Position numbers and translations under genes: made by a program. The notes under the pieces are model-generated. The model was not told the origin of the DNA. It searched no databases and was given only the letters and a program-made list of their open reading frames with translations. Positions 1-10,025 of a DNA stretch of 26,012 nt are shown here, piece by piece (the stretch's first letter is position 1; each line of letters begins with the position of its first letter). Source of the DNA: Rhodospirillales bacterium (GTDB lineage Bacteria > Pseudomonadota > Alphaproteobacteria > Acetobacterales > Acetobacteraceae); NCBI GenBank assembly GCA_028866335.1, contig JAGWIL010000008.1, positions 1 to 26,012 on the forward strand, in the 5' to 3' direction.

Positions 1-3000
1 GGGCTTTACGGAACCGATTTCGAGATCCAGTTGCGCAACAAGCTGACGCAGCGTGCGGTCGCCCGCGAATGCGCCGAGTGGATTCGGAAGAAGGTGCGCT
101 TCCGGTCGAACACGACCAAGGCCCCGATGCAGCAGTTCATCCATGCGGGATCGGATGCCGGCGACGTCGCCTATATGCCGATCAGCGGCTTCACGGCCGT
201 CGACCTGGGCTACCAGAAGGGTGACGCGATCTCAAACTTCGTTAGCCGCATCGACGATGCGGCTCACACGCAGGTCTATCTTCAGCTCTTCAACCAAATT
301 TGGAATGACGAGGAGAAGGTCAGCGACGTAACGGCCGCGATCTGCGACCATATCGATTCGGTCTACCAGGAAAACTCCCCTGAGCGGCTTTACTTCCACA
401 TCCTCTACAACATCTTCCAGGACTTCCTCGAGGAGGTCGATCAGGACGCGCTGCCGAACGACCTGACCGGCTACAAGGACACACTCGTCTGGAACAAGCT
501 GTTCAACTATCAACGCGACGCGGCGACTGGCATCATCAACAAGCTGGAGATGCACAACGGCTGCATCCTGGCGGACAGCGTCGGCCTCGGAAAAACCTTC
601 ACTGCGCTGGCGGTGATCAAATACTACGAGCTGCGCAATCGGTCGGTCTTGGTTCTGTGTCCGAAGAAGCTCGCTGACAACTGGCGGAATTATAACACCA
701 ACCTGACGACTAACATCTTCGCCAAGGATCGCTTCAACTACGACGTCCTCTGTCATACCGATCTCTCCCGTACTTCGGGAGATTCATTCGGAATACCGCT
801 GAATCGCGTGAACTGGGGAAACTATGACCTCGTCGTCATCGACGAGTCGCACAATTTTCGAAACAACGACGTCTTCAAGGACCGGGAGACACGCTACCAG
901 AAGCTGATGAACAAGGTCATCCGCTCCGGCGTGAAGACCAAGGTTCTGATGCTCTCAGCGACGCCGGTGAACAATCGGTTCAACGATCTGCGCAATCAGC
1001 TTGCCCTGGCCTACGAAGGGGAATCCGAAAACCTCAGTCGACACCTCAAGACCAAGACCGGGGTTGAGGAGATATTTCGCCGTGCCCAGAAGGCGTTCAA
1101 TGCTTGGTCGGAACTTCCGCCACCGGAGCGGACGGCGGCCGCCATCCTCAAGGCGCTCGAGTTCGACTTCTTCGAGCTGCTCGACGCGGTGACGATCGCC
1201 CGATCACGCAAACATATCGAGACCTTCTACGACACGAAGGATATCGGAAAGTTCCCGCAGCGCCGAAAGCCGCTGTCTCATCAGTGCCCGATCACCCACC
1301 GGCCCGACGTGCTCGGGCTCAATGATATCTTCAGCCACTTGTCGGTGCTCAAACTCGCCGTTTACGCCCCTATCAGCTATATCCTGCCGAGCCGGTTGCG
1401 CAAATACGAAGAGATCTACGACACCCAGGTCGAGGGCGGGCGCGGCAAGCTGCGCCAGGCGGATCGGGAGCGGAGCCTTCAGGCTCTCATGACCACCAAT
1501 CTGCTCAAGCGGCTGGAAAGTTCGGTTGAAGCCTTTCGGCTTACCTTGCGTGCGCTGAGTGGGAACATCACGCAGACGCTCGACGCGATTTCGACCTTCG
1601 AACGGACCGGCGGCTCGGCGAGTGTCACCGATCATCTCGACGATCCTGGCTTCGATGCCGACGATGAGGACCTCACCGGGCTCGACGAGTTCACGGTCGG
1701 CAGGAAGATCCAGATCAGCCTTGCGGACATGGACCTGCCGTCGTGGAAGCATGACCTGGAGGCCGACCTCGCACTGATCCGCGACCTGATTGCGTCGATG
1801 GACAAGGTCGGTCCCGACGACGACGCCAAGCTTCAGCACCTCAAGGACATCATCACCCGTAAGGTGGACGAGCCGCTGAACCCCGGCAACCGCAAGGTCC
1901 TCATCTTCACGGCCTTCGCCGACACGGCGAAGTATCTCTACACCAACCTGACGCCGGCCTTCCTGCAATCCCACGGGCTCAACTCCGGCCTGGTGACGGG
2001 CTCCGACGCGCCGAAGACCACGCTTAAGAAGGGCTACGATTTCCAGTCGGTCCTGACGCTGTTCTCGCCGCGTTCGAAGGAGAAGCACCTGGTCCTGCCG
2101 CATGAGGCCGGCGAGATCGACATTCTGATCGGCACGGACTGCATCTCCGAAGGCCAGAACCTTCAGGACTGCGACTATCTGATCAACTACGACATCCACT
2201 GGAATCCCGTGCGGATCATCCAGCGCTTTGGGCGCATCGACCGCATCGGATCGCCCAACGCGGAGATCCAGCTTGTCAACTACTGGCCGGACATCTCGCT
2301 CGACGAATACATCAACCTCAAGGAGCGCGTCGAAAACCGCATGGTGATCGCCGACGTCACGGCGACGGGCGACGACAACGTGCTCACGGCCAAGAGCAGC
2401 GACATCGCCTACCGGAAAGACCAGCTCAAGCGCCTTCAGGAGGAGGTCATCGAGTTGGAGGACGTGCGGACCGGAATCTCGATCACCGATCTCGGTCTCA
2501 ATGATTTCCGCATGGATCTCCTGAACCACATCAAGGAAAACGGCGACCTTGAGCATCTGCCCAACGGCATGCACGCGGTCGTGCCGGCGCAGCCGGCGCT
2601 CGGGCTCGTGCCAGGCGTGATCTTCGCGCTGAAGAACATCTACGACAGCGTGAACATCAACCAGCAGAACCGCCTGCACCCCTATTACCTGGTCTATGTC
2701 GGCCGCGACGGGGAGATCGTCGTCGACCATACCGAGGTGAAGCGTCTGCTCGATCTGATCCGCACGAGTTGCCGGGGTCGGGCTGAGCCTATCCAGGCGG
2801 TTTGCCGCCTGTTCAACGAGCGCACGCAGGATGGCCGGAAGATGGAGCAATGCTCCGCGCTTCTGAGCGCTGCGATCCGTTCGATGATTGAGGTGAAGGA
2901 AGAGAAGGATCTGGACAGCCTGTTCAGCGGCGGGCGGACCACGGCGTTGGTTCACACCATCGCCGGGCTCGACGATTTCGAGCTGATCGCCTTCCTCGTG

Positions 3001-3021
3001 GTGGAGGAGGCGCCCGCATGA
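1..3021 (+). CDS. SNF2/DEAH-type helicase of a defence operon (5' end outside window)
   Basis: A superfamily 2 ATPase that probably translocates on or remodels DNA for the restriction system downstream. The reading frame is open to the left edge, and the TTG at 31 is only the first possible start codon inside the window, so the N-terminus is missing. Numbering from that TTG, motif I is GLGKT with Lys188, motif II is DESH at 271-274, motif III is SATP near 309-312, and motif VI is QRFGRIDR at 731-738, preceded by GTDCISEGQNLQ. Full-length relatives, as I remember them, carry a phospholipase D-like nuclease domain before the helicase core; the first visible residues would be the link between the two, but this cannot be tested here. 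About 250 residues follow motif VI with no motif I recognise. It overlaps the next gene by 4 bp (ATGA). The helicase call is secure; the substrate is not known. Confidence 0.9.
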   Translation, partial: GLYGTDFEIQLRNKLTQRAVARECAEWIRKKVRFRSNTTKAPMQQFIHAGSDAGDVAYMPISGFTAVDLGYQKGDAISNFVSRIDDAAHTQVYLQLFNQIWNDEEKVSDVTAAICDHIDSVYQENSPERLYFHILYNIFQDFLEEVDQDALPNDLTGYKDTLVWNKLFNYQRDAATGIINKLEMHNGCILADSVGLGKTFTALAVIKYYELRNRSVLVLCPKKLADNWRNYNTNLTTNIFAKDRFNYDVLCHTDLSRTSGDSFGIPLNRVNWGNYDLVVIDESHNFRNNDVFKDRETRYQKLMNKVIRSGVKTKVLMLSATPVNNRFNDLRNQLALAYEGESENLSRHLKTKTGVEEIFRRAQKAFNAWSELPPPERTAAAILKALEFDFFELLDAVTIARSRKHIETFYDTKDIGKFPQRRKPLSHQCPITHRPDVLGLNDIFSHLSVLKLAVYAPISYILPSRLRKYEEIYDTQVEGGRGKLRQADRERSLQALMTTNLLKRLESSVEAFRLTLRALSGNITQTLDAISTFERTGGSASVTDHLDDPGFDADDEDLTGLDEFTVGRKIQISLADMDLPSWKHDLEADLALIRDLIASMDKVGPDDDAKLQHLKDIITRKVDEPLNPGNRKVLIFTAFADTAKYLYTNLTPAFLQSHGLNSGLVTGSDAPKTTLKKGYDFQSVLTLFSPRSKEKHLVLPHEAGEIDILIGTDCISEGQNLQDCDYLINYDIHWNPVRIIQRFGRIDRIGSPNAEIQLVNYWPDISLDEYINLKERVENRMVIADVTATGDDNVLTAKSSDIAYRKDQLKRLQEEVIELEDVRTGISITDLGLNDFRMDLLNHIKENGDLEHLPNGMHAVVPAQPALGLVPGVIFALKNIYDSVNINQQNRLHPYYLVYVGRDGEIVVDHTEVKRLLDLIRTSCRGRAEPIQAVCRLFNERTQDGRKMEQCSALLSAAIRSMIEVKEEKDLDSLFSGGRTTALVHTIAGLDDFELIAFLVVEEAPA

Positions 3022-3713
3022 CCGCTGCCTTCTTCGACTATCCCAAGGCCGCCGCCTTCGGGCGCGTTGTGCCCAAGACGAGGATATATGAGCACGCCGG
3101 TGCTAGCACCGCGCTGAAGGACCTATTCGTCACCCAGGTCGATCAGATCGTCTGGAAGTTCAAGTTGGCGCCCGAGACCATCAACCTCGCCGCCACGCGG
3201 GCGGTGAGCGAGATTCAAATATTCGGGATCAGCCTGCGGACCAGCAAGCTGGACGACGAGGTGCTGCGCGCCATTGATCGCGCCATCCCCTTCCCGTTGC
3301 TGTTCGAACTCACCTGGTCGGGCAAGCGGAAGGCGGTTGCCGCCTTCAAGCGGCCGAGCGAGGCCGATTCGACCAAGTGGGTGGTCAGCGAATATTTCGC
3401 GACCGACTGGACGCCGGACGATGCGCCGCGCCAAGCCCTGCCGATCGCACTCAATCTCGGGGGGCTCTACGACACCATTCTCACGGCCATGATGCCGGTG
3501 TCGAAGGCGACGGGTGAGGACATTCAGACGCGCGTAGCGCGCATGGAAGCGATTCGGGCCAAGGCGCGAGAGGTGGATCGGATCAAGGCGCGGCTAGGTC
3601 GAGAGAGGCAATTCAACAAGCGCGTGGCGATCAACACAGAGCTACGCGCGGCAAAGCAGGAATTGGAACGGTTGACCGAAGGTGAAGCCGTCGGCGCTGT
3701 GATGGATAAGTAA
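3018..3713 (+). CDS. DUF4391-family protein
   Basis: A 231-aa protein that matches my memory of the DUF4391 family, which is repeatedly found between a large helicase and a Mod methyltransferase in defence loci; its biochemical role is not established. The first two thirds look like a compact alpha/beta domain with the characteristic stretches RAIPFPLLFEL and TWSGKRKAVAAFKRP. The last 55 or so residues are rich in Arg, Lys, Glu and Ala (from about RMEAIRAKAREV) and should form a helix or short coiled coil, a possible contact surface. The ATG lies in the stop codon of the helicase gene (ATGA), so the two are probably translationally coupled, and mod begins 10 bp after its stop. No catalytic motif is evident; an adaptor or inhibitor-like subunit is possible. 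The family assignment is from memory rather than a search. Confidence 0.75.
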   Translation: MTAAFFDYPKAAAFGRVVPKTRIYEHAGASTALKDLFVTQVDQIVWKFKLAPETINLAATRAVSEIQIFGISLRTSKLDDEVLRAIDRAIPFPLLFELTWSGKRKAVAAFKRPSEADSTKWVVSEYFATDWTPDDAPRQALPIALNLGGLYDTILTAMMPVSKATGEDIQTRVARMEAIRAKAREVDRIKARLGRERQFNKRVAINTELRAAKQELERLTEGEAVGAVMDK

Positions 3714-3723
3714 GAGGAAACGC

Positions 3724-5571
3724 ATGGAAAAGCTGAAGATGCACAGCCCCGACCTGACGCAAGAGAACATCGCGAAAATTCGCGAGTTTTTCCCCGGCTG
3801 CGTCACCGAGGCGACGGACGATGGTGGAAACGTCATGCTGGCCGTCGATTTCGATCAGCTTCGTCAGGAGCTGAGTGGCCACATCGTTGAAGGGCAGCAG
3901 GAGCGCTATCGGCTAGATTGGCCGGGGAAGCGGGAGGCGCTGGCCTTGGCCAATGCGCCGATTGCCAAGACATTTCGGCCATCACGCGACAAGAGCGTTA
4001 ATTTTGATACGACAAGAAATCTATTTATCGAAGGCGATAATCTGGACGCTCTCAAATTGCTACAGGAGACGTACCTTGGGATGGTCAAATTTATCTACAT
4101 TGACCCACCTTATAATACCGGGAACGACTTTCTGTATAAAGATGATTTTTCGATAACGAAGGGCGAGTATGGACTGGCAAGCGGCCAGTGCGATGATGAT
4201 GGGACAAAGCTGGTTGCCAATCCACAATCCAGCGGTCGGTTTCACTCTGATTGGCTCTCGTTCATGTATCCACGTCTAAAGCTATCACGCAATCTTTTGC
4301 GCGATGACGGGGTCATTTTTATATCCATTGACGACAATGAGCAATTTAACCTGAGAGAACTTTGCAACGAGATATTTGGATCAGAGAATTTCATTGCAAA
4401 TATCGTTTGGCAGCACAGCATACAGCCCAAAGGATATACAGGAATCTTTTCTCTTCATCATAATCATATTCTGATGTTTCAGAAGACAGATCAATTCGAT
4501 CTTGGGAGTCTGGATCGCACTTCAGAAGATAATAAAGCGTATTCAAATCCGGACAACGACCCGCGAGGGGATTGGAGGGCCGGCGACGTTCGTAACGCGC
4601 TTTTTCGGCCGAACCTGAAATACGACTTAAAGACTCCATCTGGAAAAACGATTAGCCCGCCTGAGAACGGCTGGAGGTGGAGCAAAGAAACAATGAAGAA
4701 AAAGATCGATTCTGGCGAGATCGTGTTTCGCGACAACGAAACAAGGATAGTAAGGAAGATATATCTAGATACGCTGGAGGGTCGCACCCCAGAAACTATT
4801 TGGTTCGGGAAGGATGTTGGAACCACGCGGGATGGCGCCAGCGAAATCAAAGAAATCTTCGATGATGAGGCACCTTTTGATACGGCCAAACCAACCGCGC
4901 TGATTGAGCGCATGTTGACGATCGCGAACGTGAAGGACGACGACATCGTGATGGATTTTTTTGCAGGCTCCGCCACGACAGGGGCGGCCTGCAACAAGAG
5001 ATCGGTAGGAAGATACATATTAGTTCAGCTCGACGAGCCAGTGGACGAGACAAAACCACACGGAAAGTCTGCTCGGAAGCTCGGGTTTGAGACGATTTCA
5101 CAAATTGCGATAGAACGCCTTCGGCGGACTGGTCCCTCTGTCAAGGAAGCTACTGCGTCTATTGGGGGCGGATTCCGCGTCCTCAAGATCGATACGTCGA
5201 ACATGCAGGATGTGTACTATCGCCCGGACCACGTCGATCAGAAGGATCTACTTCAGGCGGTTGACAACATAAAGCCGGGTCGCACCCCTGAGGACCTGTT
5301 GTTCCAGGTGCTGGTCGATTGGGGCGTGGACCTAACCCTGCCGATCCAGCGCAAGAAGGTTCAGGGTAAGACCGTGTTCTTCGTTGATGAGAATGCCCTC
5401 GTCGCCTGCTTCGATAAGGGCGTGACCGAGGAGCTGGTGAAGGAGCTTGCTGGCCGCGAACCGCTGCGCGTCGTCTTCCGCGATAACGGCTTCGTATCGG
5501 ATGCCGTGAAGATCAATGTCGAGCAGGTCTTCCGCCAGCTTTCCCCCAGCACCGACGTGCGGTCGATCTGA
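3724..5571 (+). CDS. mod: Type III-like DNA methyltransferase Mod (beta class, N6-adenine)
   Basis: A 615-aa DNA methyltransferase that probably methylates adenine N6 in an asymmetric site and provides target recognition for the Res subunit encoded next. Motif IV DPPY is at residues 127-130, followed by NTGNDF. The AdoMet-binding motif I, FAGSATT, is at 413-419. The order IV, target-recognition region, I is that of the beta class used by type III Mod proteins. The start ATG at 3724 has GAGGAA just upstream, and res follows 11 bp after the stop. GC content and codon use change sharply inside the gene: about 4000-5160 is AT-rich (roughly 40-45% GC by eye), while both ends match the neighbouring genes. 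That stretch covers both catalytic motifs and the target-recognition region, suggesting exchange of the specificity core. The reading frame is intact. Confidence 0.93.
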   Translation: MEKLKMHSPDLTQENIAKIREFFPGCVTEATDDGGNVMLAVDFDQLRQELSGHIVEGQQERYRLDWPGKREALALANAPIAKTFRPSRDKSVNFDTTRNLFIEGDNLDALKLLQETYLGMVKFIYIDPPYNTGNDFLYKDDFSITKGEYGLASGQCDDDGTKLVANPQSSGRFHSDWLSFMYPRLKLSRNLLRDDGVIFISIDDNEQFNLRELCNEIFGSENFIANIVWQHSIQPKGYTGIFSLHHNHILMFQKTDQFDLGSLDRTSEDNKAYSNPDNDPRGDWRAGDVRNALFRPNLKYDLKTPSGKTISPPENGWRWSKETMKKKIDSGEIVFRDNETRIVRKIYLDTLEGRTPETIWFGKDVGTTRDGASEIKEIFDDEAPFDTAKPTALIERMLTIANVKDDDIVMDFFAGSATTGAACNKRSVGRYILVQLDEPVDETKPHGKSARKLGFETISQIAIERLRRTGPSVKEATASIGGGFRVLKIDTSNMQDVYYRPDHVDQKDLLQAVDNIKPGRTPEDLLFQVLVDWGVDLTLPIQRKKVQGKTVFFVDENALVACFDKGVTEELVKELAGREPLRVVFRDNGFVSDAVKINVEQVFRQLSPSTDVRSI

Positions 5572-5582
5572 AGGGGGCGAGC

Positions 5583-8500
5583 ATGAAGCTGAAGTTCAAG
5601 GTCCAACCCTATCAGACCCAGGCCGTGGACTCGGTTGTGGACTGCTTCGCCGGGCAGCCGTTGGTGAGCGGCATCACCTATCGGATCGACCCAGGCCGCA
5701 AGGCGCAGGTGAGCGTATTCGAGGAGGGCTTCAAGAACGCCGATCTTGCTCTGACCGACCTTCAGGCGCTGGCCAACATCAAGGACGTCCAGCGGCGGCA
5801 GAACCTGCCGATCTCGGACAAGCTGGTCTCCAGCGCCGGATGCAGGTTCAATCTCGACATCGAGATGGAGACGGGCACCGGCAAGACCTATTGCTACATC
5901 AAGACCATGTTCGAGATGAACAAGCGTTACGGCTGGTCGAAGTTCATCATCATGGTACCCAGCATCGCCATCCGCGAAGGCGTCTACAAATCGCTCCAGA
6001 TCACCGCTGACCACTTCACCGAGAGCTACGGCAAGAAGGCGCGCTTCTTCATCTACAACTCCAGGCGGCTGCACGAGTTGGAGAGTTTTTCGTCGGACGC
6101 CGGCATCAACGTCATGGTGATCAACATCCAGGCGTTCAACGCCCGAGGCGCCGACAACCGCCGCATCTATGACGAGCTGGACGATTTCCAGTCGCGCAAG
6201 CCCATCGATGTGATCGCCAGCAACCGGCCAATTTTGATCCTTGACGAGCCGCAGAAGATGGAAGGCGCCGCCACGATGGAGGCGCTTCCCAAATTCAAGC
6301 CGCTGATGATCCTCCGCTACTCGGCGACGCACCGGACCGAGCACAATCGCGTCCACCGGCTCGACGCGCTCGACGCCTATAACCAGAAGCTGGTGAAGAA
6401 GATCGCCGTGCGGGGTATCCAGACGCGCGGCCTCGCCGGCACCAACGCCTATCTTTATCTCGAAGGCATCGACATCTCAAAGAAGGCGCCGGTCGCGCGA
6501 ATCGAGATCGAGGTCAAGCTGAAGTCCGGCGAGATCAAGCGCCAGCTCAGGCGGCTGGAGTTCCGCGACGACCTCTTTGCCGAGTCCGGTGAGCTGGACC
6601 AGTATCGGAACGGCTTCGTCATCTCTCAGATTGACGCCCGCAACGACACGGTGGAGTTCACCAACGGGCTGTTGCTCCACGCCGGCGAGGCGACCGGGGA
6701 CGTGTCCGAGCGCGACATAAGGCGCATCCAGATCCGCGAGACGATCAAGGCGCACCTCGACAAGGAGAAGCAGCTCTTCGCCCAGGGCATCAAGGTGCTG
6801 TCGCTCTTCTTCATCGACGAGGTGGTGAAGTACCGGGACTATGCCCAGCCCGATGAGAAGGGCGAATATGCGCGCGTGTTCGAGGAGGAGTATGAGCTTC
6901 TCAAAGATGAATACCTGTCGGAGCTGGCGATCGACGGCGAGGCATATCGCAAGCACTTGGCCGGAATCAACGCGGCGGCGACCCACAATGGCTACTTCTC
7001 GATCGACAAGAAGACGAACCGGCTGAAGGACCCTGTGGTCGGGGCGCGCGCGGTCGATTCCGACGACGTGGACGCCTACGATCTGATCCTCAAGGACAAG
7101 GAGCGGCTGCTGTCCTTCGGCGAGCCGACCCGCTTCATCTTCTCGCACTCGGCGCTCAGGGAGGGATGGGACAATCCGAACGTGTTCGTCATGTGCATGC
7201 TCAAGCACAGCGACAACACGATCTCGCGTCGCCAGGAAGTGGGCCGCGGGCTGCGCCTGTCGGTCGATCAGAATGGCGACCGCATGGATAATCCCGCCGT
7301 GGTCCACGACATCAACATCCTGACCGTCGTGGCGAGCGAGAGCTACAGGGATTTCGTCAGCGGCCTCCAGAAGGAGATCGCCGACACGCTGACCTCCCGC
7401 CCCCGGAAGGCGACCGAGGCCTATTTCACCGGAAAGACCATCACGACCGACGGCGGGCCGATCGAGATCACGCCGGCGATGGCCAAGCAGATCTACCGCT
7501 ACCTGGTGAAGAACGACTACTCGGATGAGTCGGACCAGATCACCACGGCGTACCACGAGGCCAAGGGGGCCGGGACGCTGGCGGCGTTGCCGGACGACCT
7601 GAAGCCTCACGCGAATCAGATCTTTCAGATCATCGACAGCGTGTTCAGCGATGCCCAGTTGCCGAAGGTGGACGATGGTCGGAAGCCTAAGACCAATCCG
7701 CTGAACGACAATTTCGAGAAGAAGGAGTTCCAGGAACTCTGGCGACGCATCAACCAGAAAGCCGTCTATCGCGTCGAATTCGATTCCGACGAGCTGGTCC
7801 GGAAATGCGTGAGCGCGCTCGACAGCCAGCTCCGAGTCACGCCGCTTCAATACACCGTGCAGATCGGCATTCAGGGCGACGGGCTGACCGATGAGCAACT
7901 GAAGGCCGGCGACGGCTTCTCGCTCACCGGCTCGACGACCGAGCGCGGCGGTTCGATCCATTCCCTCGTGAAATACGACCTTCTCGGAAAGGTCGCCGAA
8001 AACACGGAGCTGACGCGGAAGACGGTGGCCGACATCCTCACGGCAATCCAGGCCAGCGTTTTCGGCCAGTTCAGGGAGAACCCCGAGCACTTCATCGCGG
8101 AGGCTTCGCGGATCATCGCCGAGCAGAAAGCCACGATGATCATCGAACGGCTCGCCTACGACGGTCTGTCCGAGCGGTACGACGTGGACATCTTCACGGC
8201 CAACCAGACCGGGCAGGATTTCTCGAAGGCCAGCGCCAAGCTGAAGCACCACATCTACGACTACGTCGTCACGGACTCGGACATCGAGCGCAAATTCGCC
8301 GGTGCCCTGGACTCCAGCAACGAGGTGGTGGTCTACGCCAAGCTTCCCCGCGGCTTCCTTATCCCGACGCCGGTTGGCGACTACAATCCGGACTGGGCGA
8401 TTTCCTTCAAGGAAGGCAGCGTCAAACACATCTACTTCGTCGCCGAGACCAAGGGCACCATGTCCTCGATGAAGCTCCGCGAGATCGAGAACACCAAGAT

Positions 8501-8621
8501 CGCGTGCGCTCGAAAGTTCTTTGACGAGATTGGACGGCGGGTCAGCGAGGATCGGGTCAAGTACGACGTCGTCACCAGTTACGAGAAGCTCATGGATATC
8601 GTTGGGCGGGCAGCCGCCTGA
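5583..8621 (+). CDS. res: Type III-like restriction subunit Res (helicase-nuclease)
   Basis: A 1012-aa ATP-dependent endonuclease subunit, close to the usual size for Res. Walker A is ETGTGKT with Lys101. The motif II position reads DEPQ (221-224) rather than DEAH, as is common in Res proteins, and motif III is SATH near 242. Motif VI is in the segment [11 protein letters not shown], preceded by REGWDNPNV. The C-terminus carries a PD-(D/E)xK nuclease signature: NPDWA with Asp937, then ETKG with Glu955 and Lys957. It therefore has all parts needed to translocate and cut DNA when partnered with Mod. The ATG at 5583 is preceded by GGGGCGAGC. An 81-bp gap to the SIR2 gene is the largest in the operon. 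It is a second helicase distinct from the one encoded first, so the locus holds two SF2 motors. Confidence 0.93.
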   Translation: MKLKFKVQPYQTQAVDSVVDCFAGQPLVSGITYRIDPGRKAQVSVFEEGFKNADLALTDLQALANIKDVQRRQNLPISDKLVSSAGCRFNLDIEMETGTGKTYCYIKTMFEMNKRYGWSKFIIMVPSIAIREGVYKSLQITADHFTESYGKKARFFIYNSRRLHELESFSSDAGINVMVINIQAFNARGADNRRIYDELDDFQSRKPIDVIASNRPILILDEPQKMEGAATMEALPKFKPLMILRYSATHRTEHNRVHRLDALDAYNQKLVKKIAVRGIQTRGLAGTNAYLYLEGIDISKKAPVARIEIEVKLKSGEIKRQLRRLEFRDDLFAESGELDQYRNGFVISQIDARNDTVEFTNGLLLHAGEATGDVSERDIRRIQIRETIKAHLDKEKQLFAQGIKVLSLFFIDEVVKYRDYAQPDEKGEYARVFEEEYELLKDEYLSELAIDGEAYRKHLAGINAAATHNGYFSIDKKTNRLKDPVVGARAVDSDDVDAYDLILKDKERLLSFGEPTRFIFSHSALREGWDNPNVFVMCMLKHSDNTISRRQEVGRGLRLSVDQNGDRMDNPAVVHDINILTVVASESYRDFVSGLQKEIADTLTSRPRKATEAYFTGKTITTDGGPIEITPAMAKQIYRYLVKNDYSDESDQITTAYHEAKGAGTLAALPDDLKPHANQIFQIIDSVFSDAQLPKVDDGRKPKTNPLNDNFEKKEFQELWRRINQKAVYRVEFDSDELVRKCVSALDSQLRVTPLQYTVQIGIQGDGLTDEQLKAGDGFSLTGSTTERGGSIHSLVKYDLLGKVAENTELTRKTVADILTAIQASVFGQFRENPEHFIAEASRIIAEQKATMIIERLAYDGLSERYDVDIFTANQTGQDFSKASAKLKHHIYDYVVTDSDIERKFAGALDSSNEVVVYAKLPRGFLIPTPVGDYNPDWAISFKEGSVKHIYFVAETKGTMSSMKLREIENTKIACARKFFDEIGRRVSEDRVKYDVVTSYEKLMDIVGRAAA

Positions 8622-8702
8622 AGCCGATCCAAAATGGGGGAGGCTCCTGGCTCCATAGGCGAGCCAAAACGTACCGGCCAAGGGCGTGGGGAAGGGAATG
8701 AG

Positions 8703-10025
8703 ATGGGCGAGGAAAGCGAAGAGCGCAAATTCCAGTTCCTGCGGAACGGCGATGCCGAACCTTCAGACCTTGACTGGAACAAGGGGGTCGAGAGCGCCCG
8801 CCAGGCGATTTCCGAGGCCATGAACGCCAGGAATATCGCGTTTTTGCTCGGCGCTGGATGTTCCTCCCTGATGAAAGACAAAAAGGAACTCGGCATTGCG
8901 ACTATGGCGCCCCTGGCCAAGGAGTTTTGCGGGGAAACCCTCGATGCGCGGGCTGCGGGATTCTACGGCGATCCGCCGGTCGTCGGCGCTGCCTCGGCGC
9001 CGTGGCGGCTGACCAAGGACGAACTCGACTATCTCGATACGCTCGGGATCGATCTGGCGAAGGACTACAGCAGAAACCTGGAACGCTTGATGGAGGTGCT
9101 GTTCGCCCAGCGGTTCGTTCTGCGCCAGAGCGAGAATGCCGCTCTTCACCCCTACCGTGCTGTTCTCGACGGCATCATCAAGAAGGTCCAGGGCTTCCTG
9201 TGGACCCGCGTCACCCAAGGGGCCTTCGCCACGGGGAGCGACACCACCGTGCGCGACCTCTACGAGCGGTTCTACAAGAAGCTGGTCCTGCGCGATCGGT
9301 CCTTGCCCCGGCCGTGGGTGTTCACCACCAACTACGATCATTTCAGCGAATTGGCGATGGATCGGCTGGGCATTCCCTATGCCAACGGCTTTTCCGGCGT
9401 GGTGGAACGTCGCTTCAATCCAGCGATTTTCCGCTATGCCCTGGCCGAGCAGCTCGACGTCGCCAGCCGCAAGTGGACCGCCGTCGACGCCTTCGTCTAT
9501 CTCTGCAAATTGCATGGCTCGGTCACTTGGACCGAGGACGATCATGGCCTGTTCCCGATCAAGGAGGTCTGGCCGCCCGAATCTACGAACCAGATGCTGA
9601 TCTATCCGACGCCGACGAAGCAGAACTCTTCGCTCGGCTCGCCCTATGCGGATCTGTTCCGGGAGTTTCAGTCCCGGATTGTGCGCGAGCAGAGCGTTCT
9701 CATCACCGCAGGCTACGCATTCGGCGACGAGCACCTGAACAACATCATTTACCAGGCGCTGACGATCCCGACGTTCCGTCTGGTGATCTTCGCGGCGCCG
9801 GATACGGGCGGCGAGATCGCCAAGCTGCGGGCGCTGCGCGACCCGCGCATTTGGATCATTGGAGGCGAGGGTCCTGCCGAGGGGACGAGGGCGCACTACT
9901 TCGACATGATCGTCGAGCATTTCATGCCGCAGCGTCCCAGCGACAGGATCGATGACGCCGTTCGCAAGGTGTTGTCCGATCTGGCGCCGAAAGGGGACGA
10001 CGGGAACAAGGATGGCGAGGCATGA
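8703..10025 (+). CDS. SIR2-family NAD-binding defence protein
   Basis: A 440-aa protein of the SIR2 superfamily. Bacterial defence members of this family usually act as NAD+ hydrolases that starve infected cells. Sequence marks are GAGCS at residues 50-54 (nucleotide-binding loop), TTNYD with Asn210, KLHGS with the catalytic His271, and GYAFGDEH near 336-343. The key Asn and His are both present, so the enzyme should be active. An ATG at 8634 would add 23 residues but has no ribosome-binding site and a Gly/Glu/Arg-rich low-complexity extension; the ATG at 8703 has GGGGAAGGG upstream and is preferred. It overlaps herA by 4 bp (ATGA), matching the known SIR2-HerA (Nezha-type) defence pair, in which the two proteins form one large complex. 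The NADase role is inferred from the family. Confidence 0.9.
   Translation: MGEESEERKFQFLRNGDAEPSDLDWNKGVESARQAISEAMNARNIAFLLGAGCSSLMKDKKELGIATMAPLAKEFCGETLDARAAGFYGDPPVVGAASAPWRLTKDELDYLDTLGIDLAKDYSRNLERLMEVLFAQRFVLRQSENAALHPYRAVLDGIIKKVQGFLWTRVTQGAFATGSDTTVRDLYERFYKKLVLRDRSLPRPWVFTTNYDHFSELAMDRLGIPYANGFSGVVERRFNPAIFRYALAEQLDVASRKWTAVDAFVYLCKLHGSVTWTEDDHGLFPIKEVWPPESTNQMLIYPTPTKQNSSLGSPYADLFREFQSRIVREQSVLITAGYAFGDEHLNNIIYQALTIPTFRLVIFAAPDTGGEIAKLRALRDPRIWIIGGEGPAEGTRAHYFDMIVEHFMPQRPSDRIDDAVRKVLSDLAPKGDDGNKDGEA

Noticed and set aside
1204..2955. Long open frame on the minus strand opposite the first helicase (583 codons)
   Set aside because: Antisense shadow of the helicase core with the same skewed composition; no motif and no ribosome-binding site.
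6477..8681. Long open frame on the minus strand opposite res (734 codons)
   Set aside because: It is the antisense of a gene with clear helicase and nuclease motifs. Its composition (rich in Arg, Leu, Val, Asp, His) is that of a GC-driven shadow, and no known motif is present.
8858..9955. Plus-strand open frame of 365 codons overlapping the SIR2 gene
   Set aside because: The SIR2 frame carries GAGCS, TTNYD and KLHGS; the other frame has no motif and is a shadow of it.
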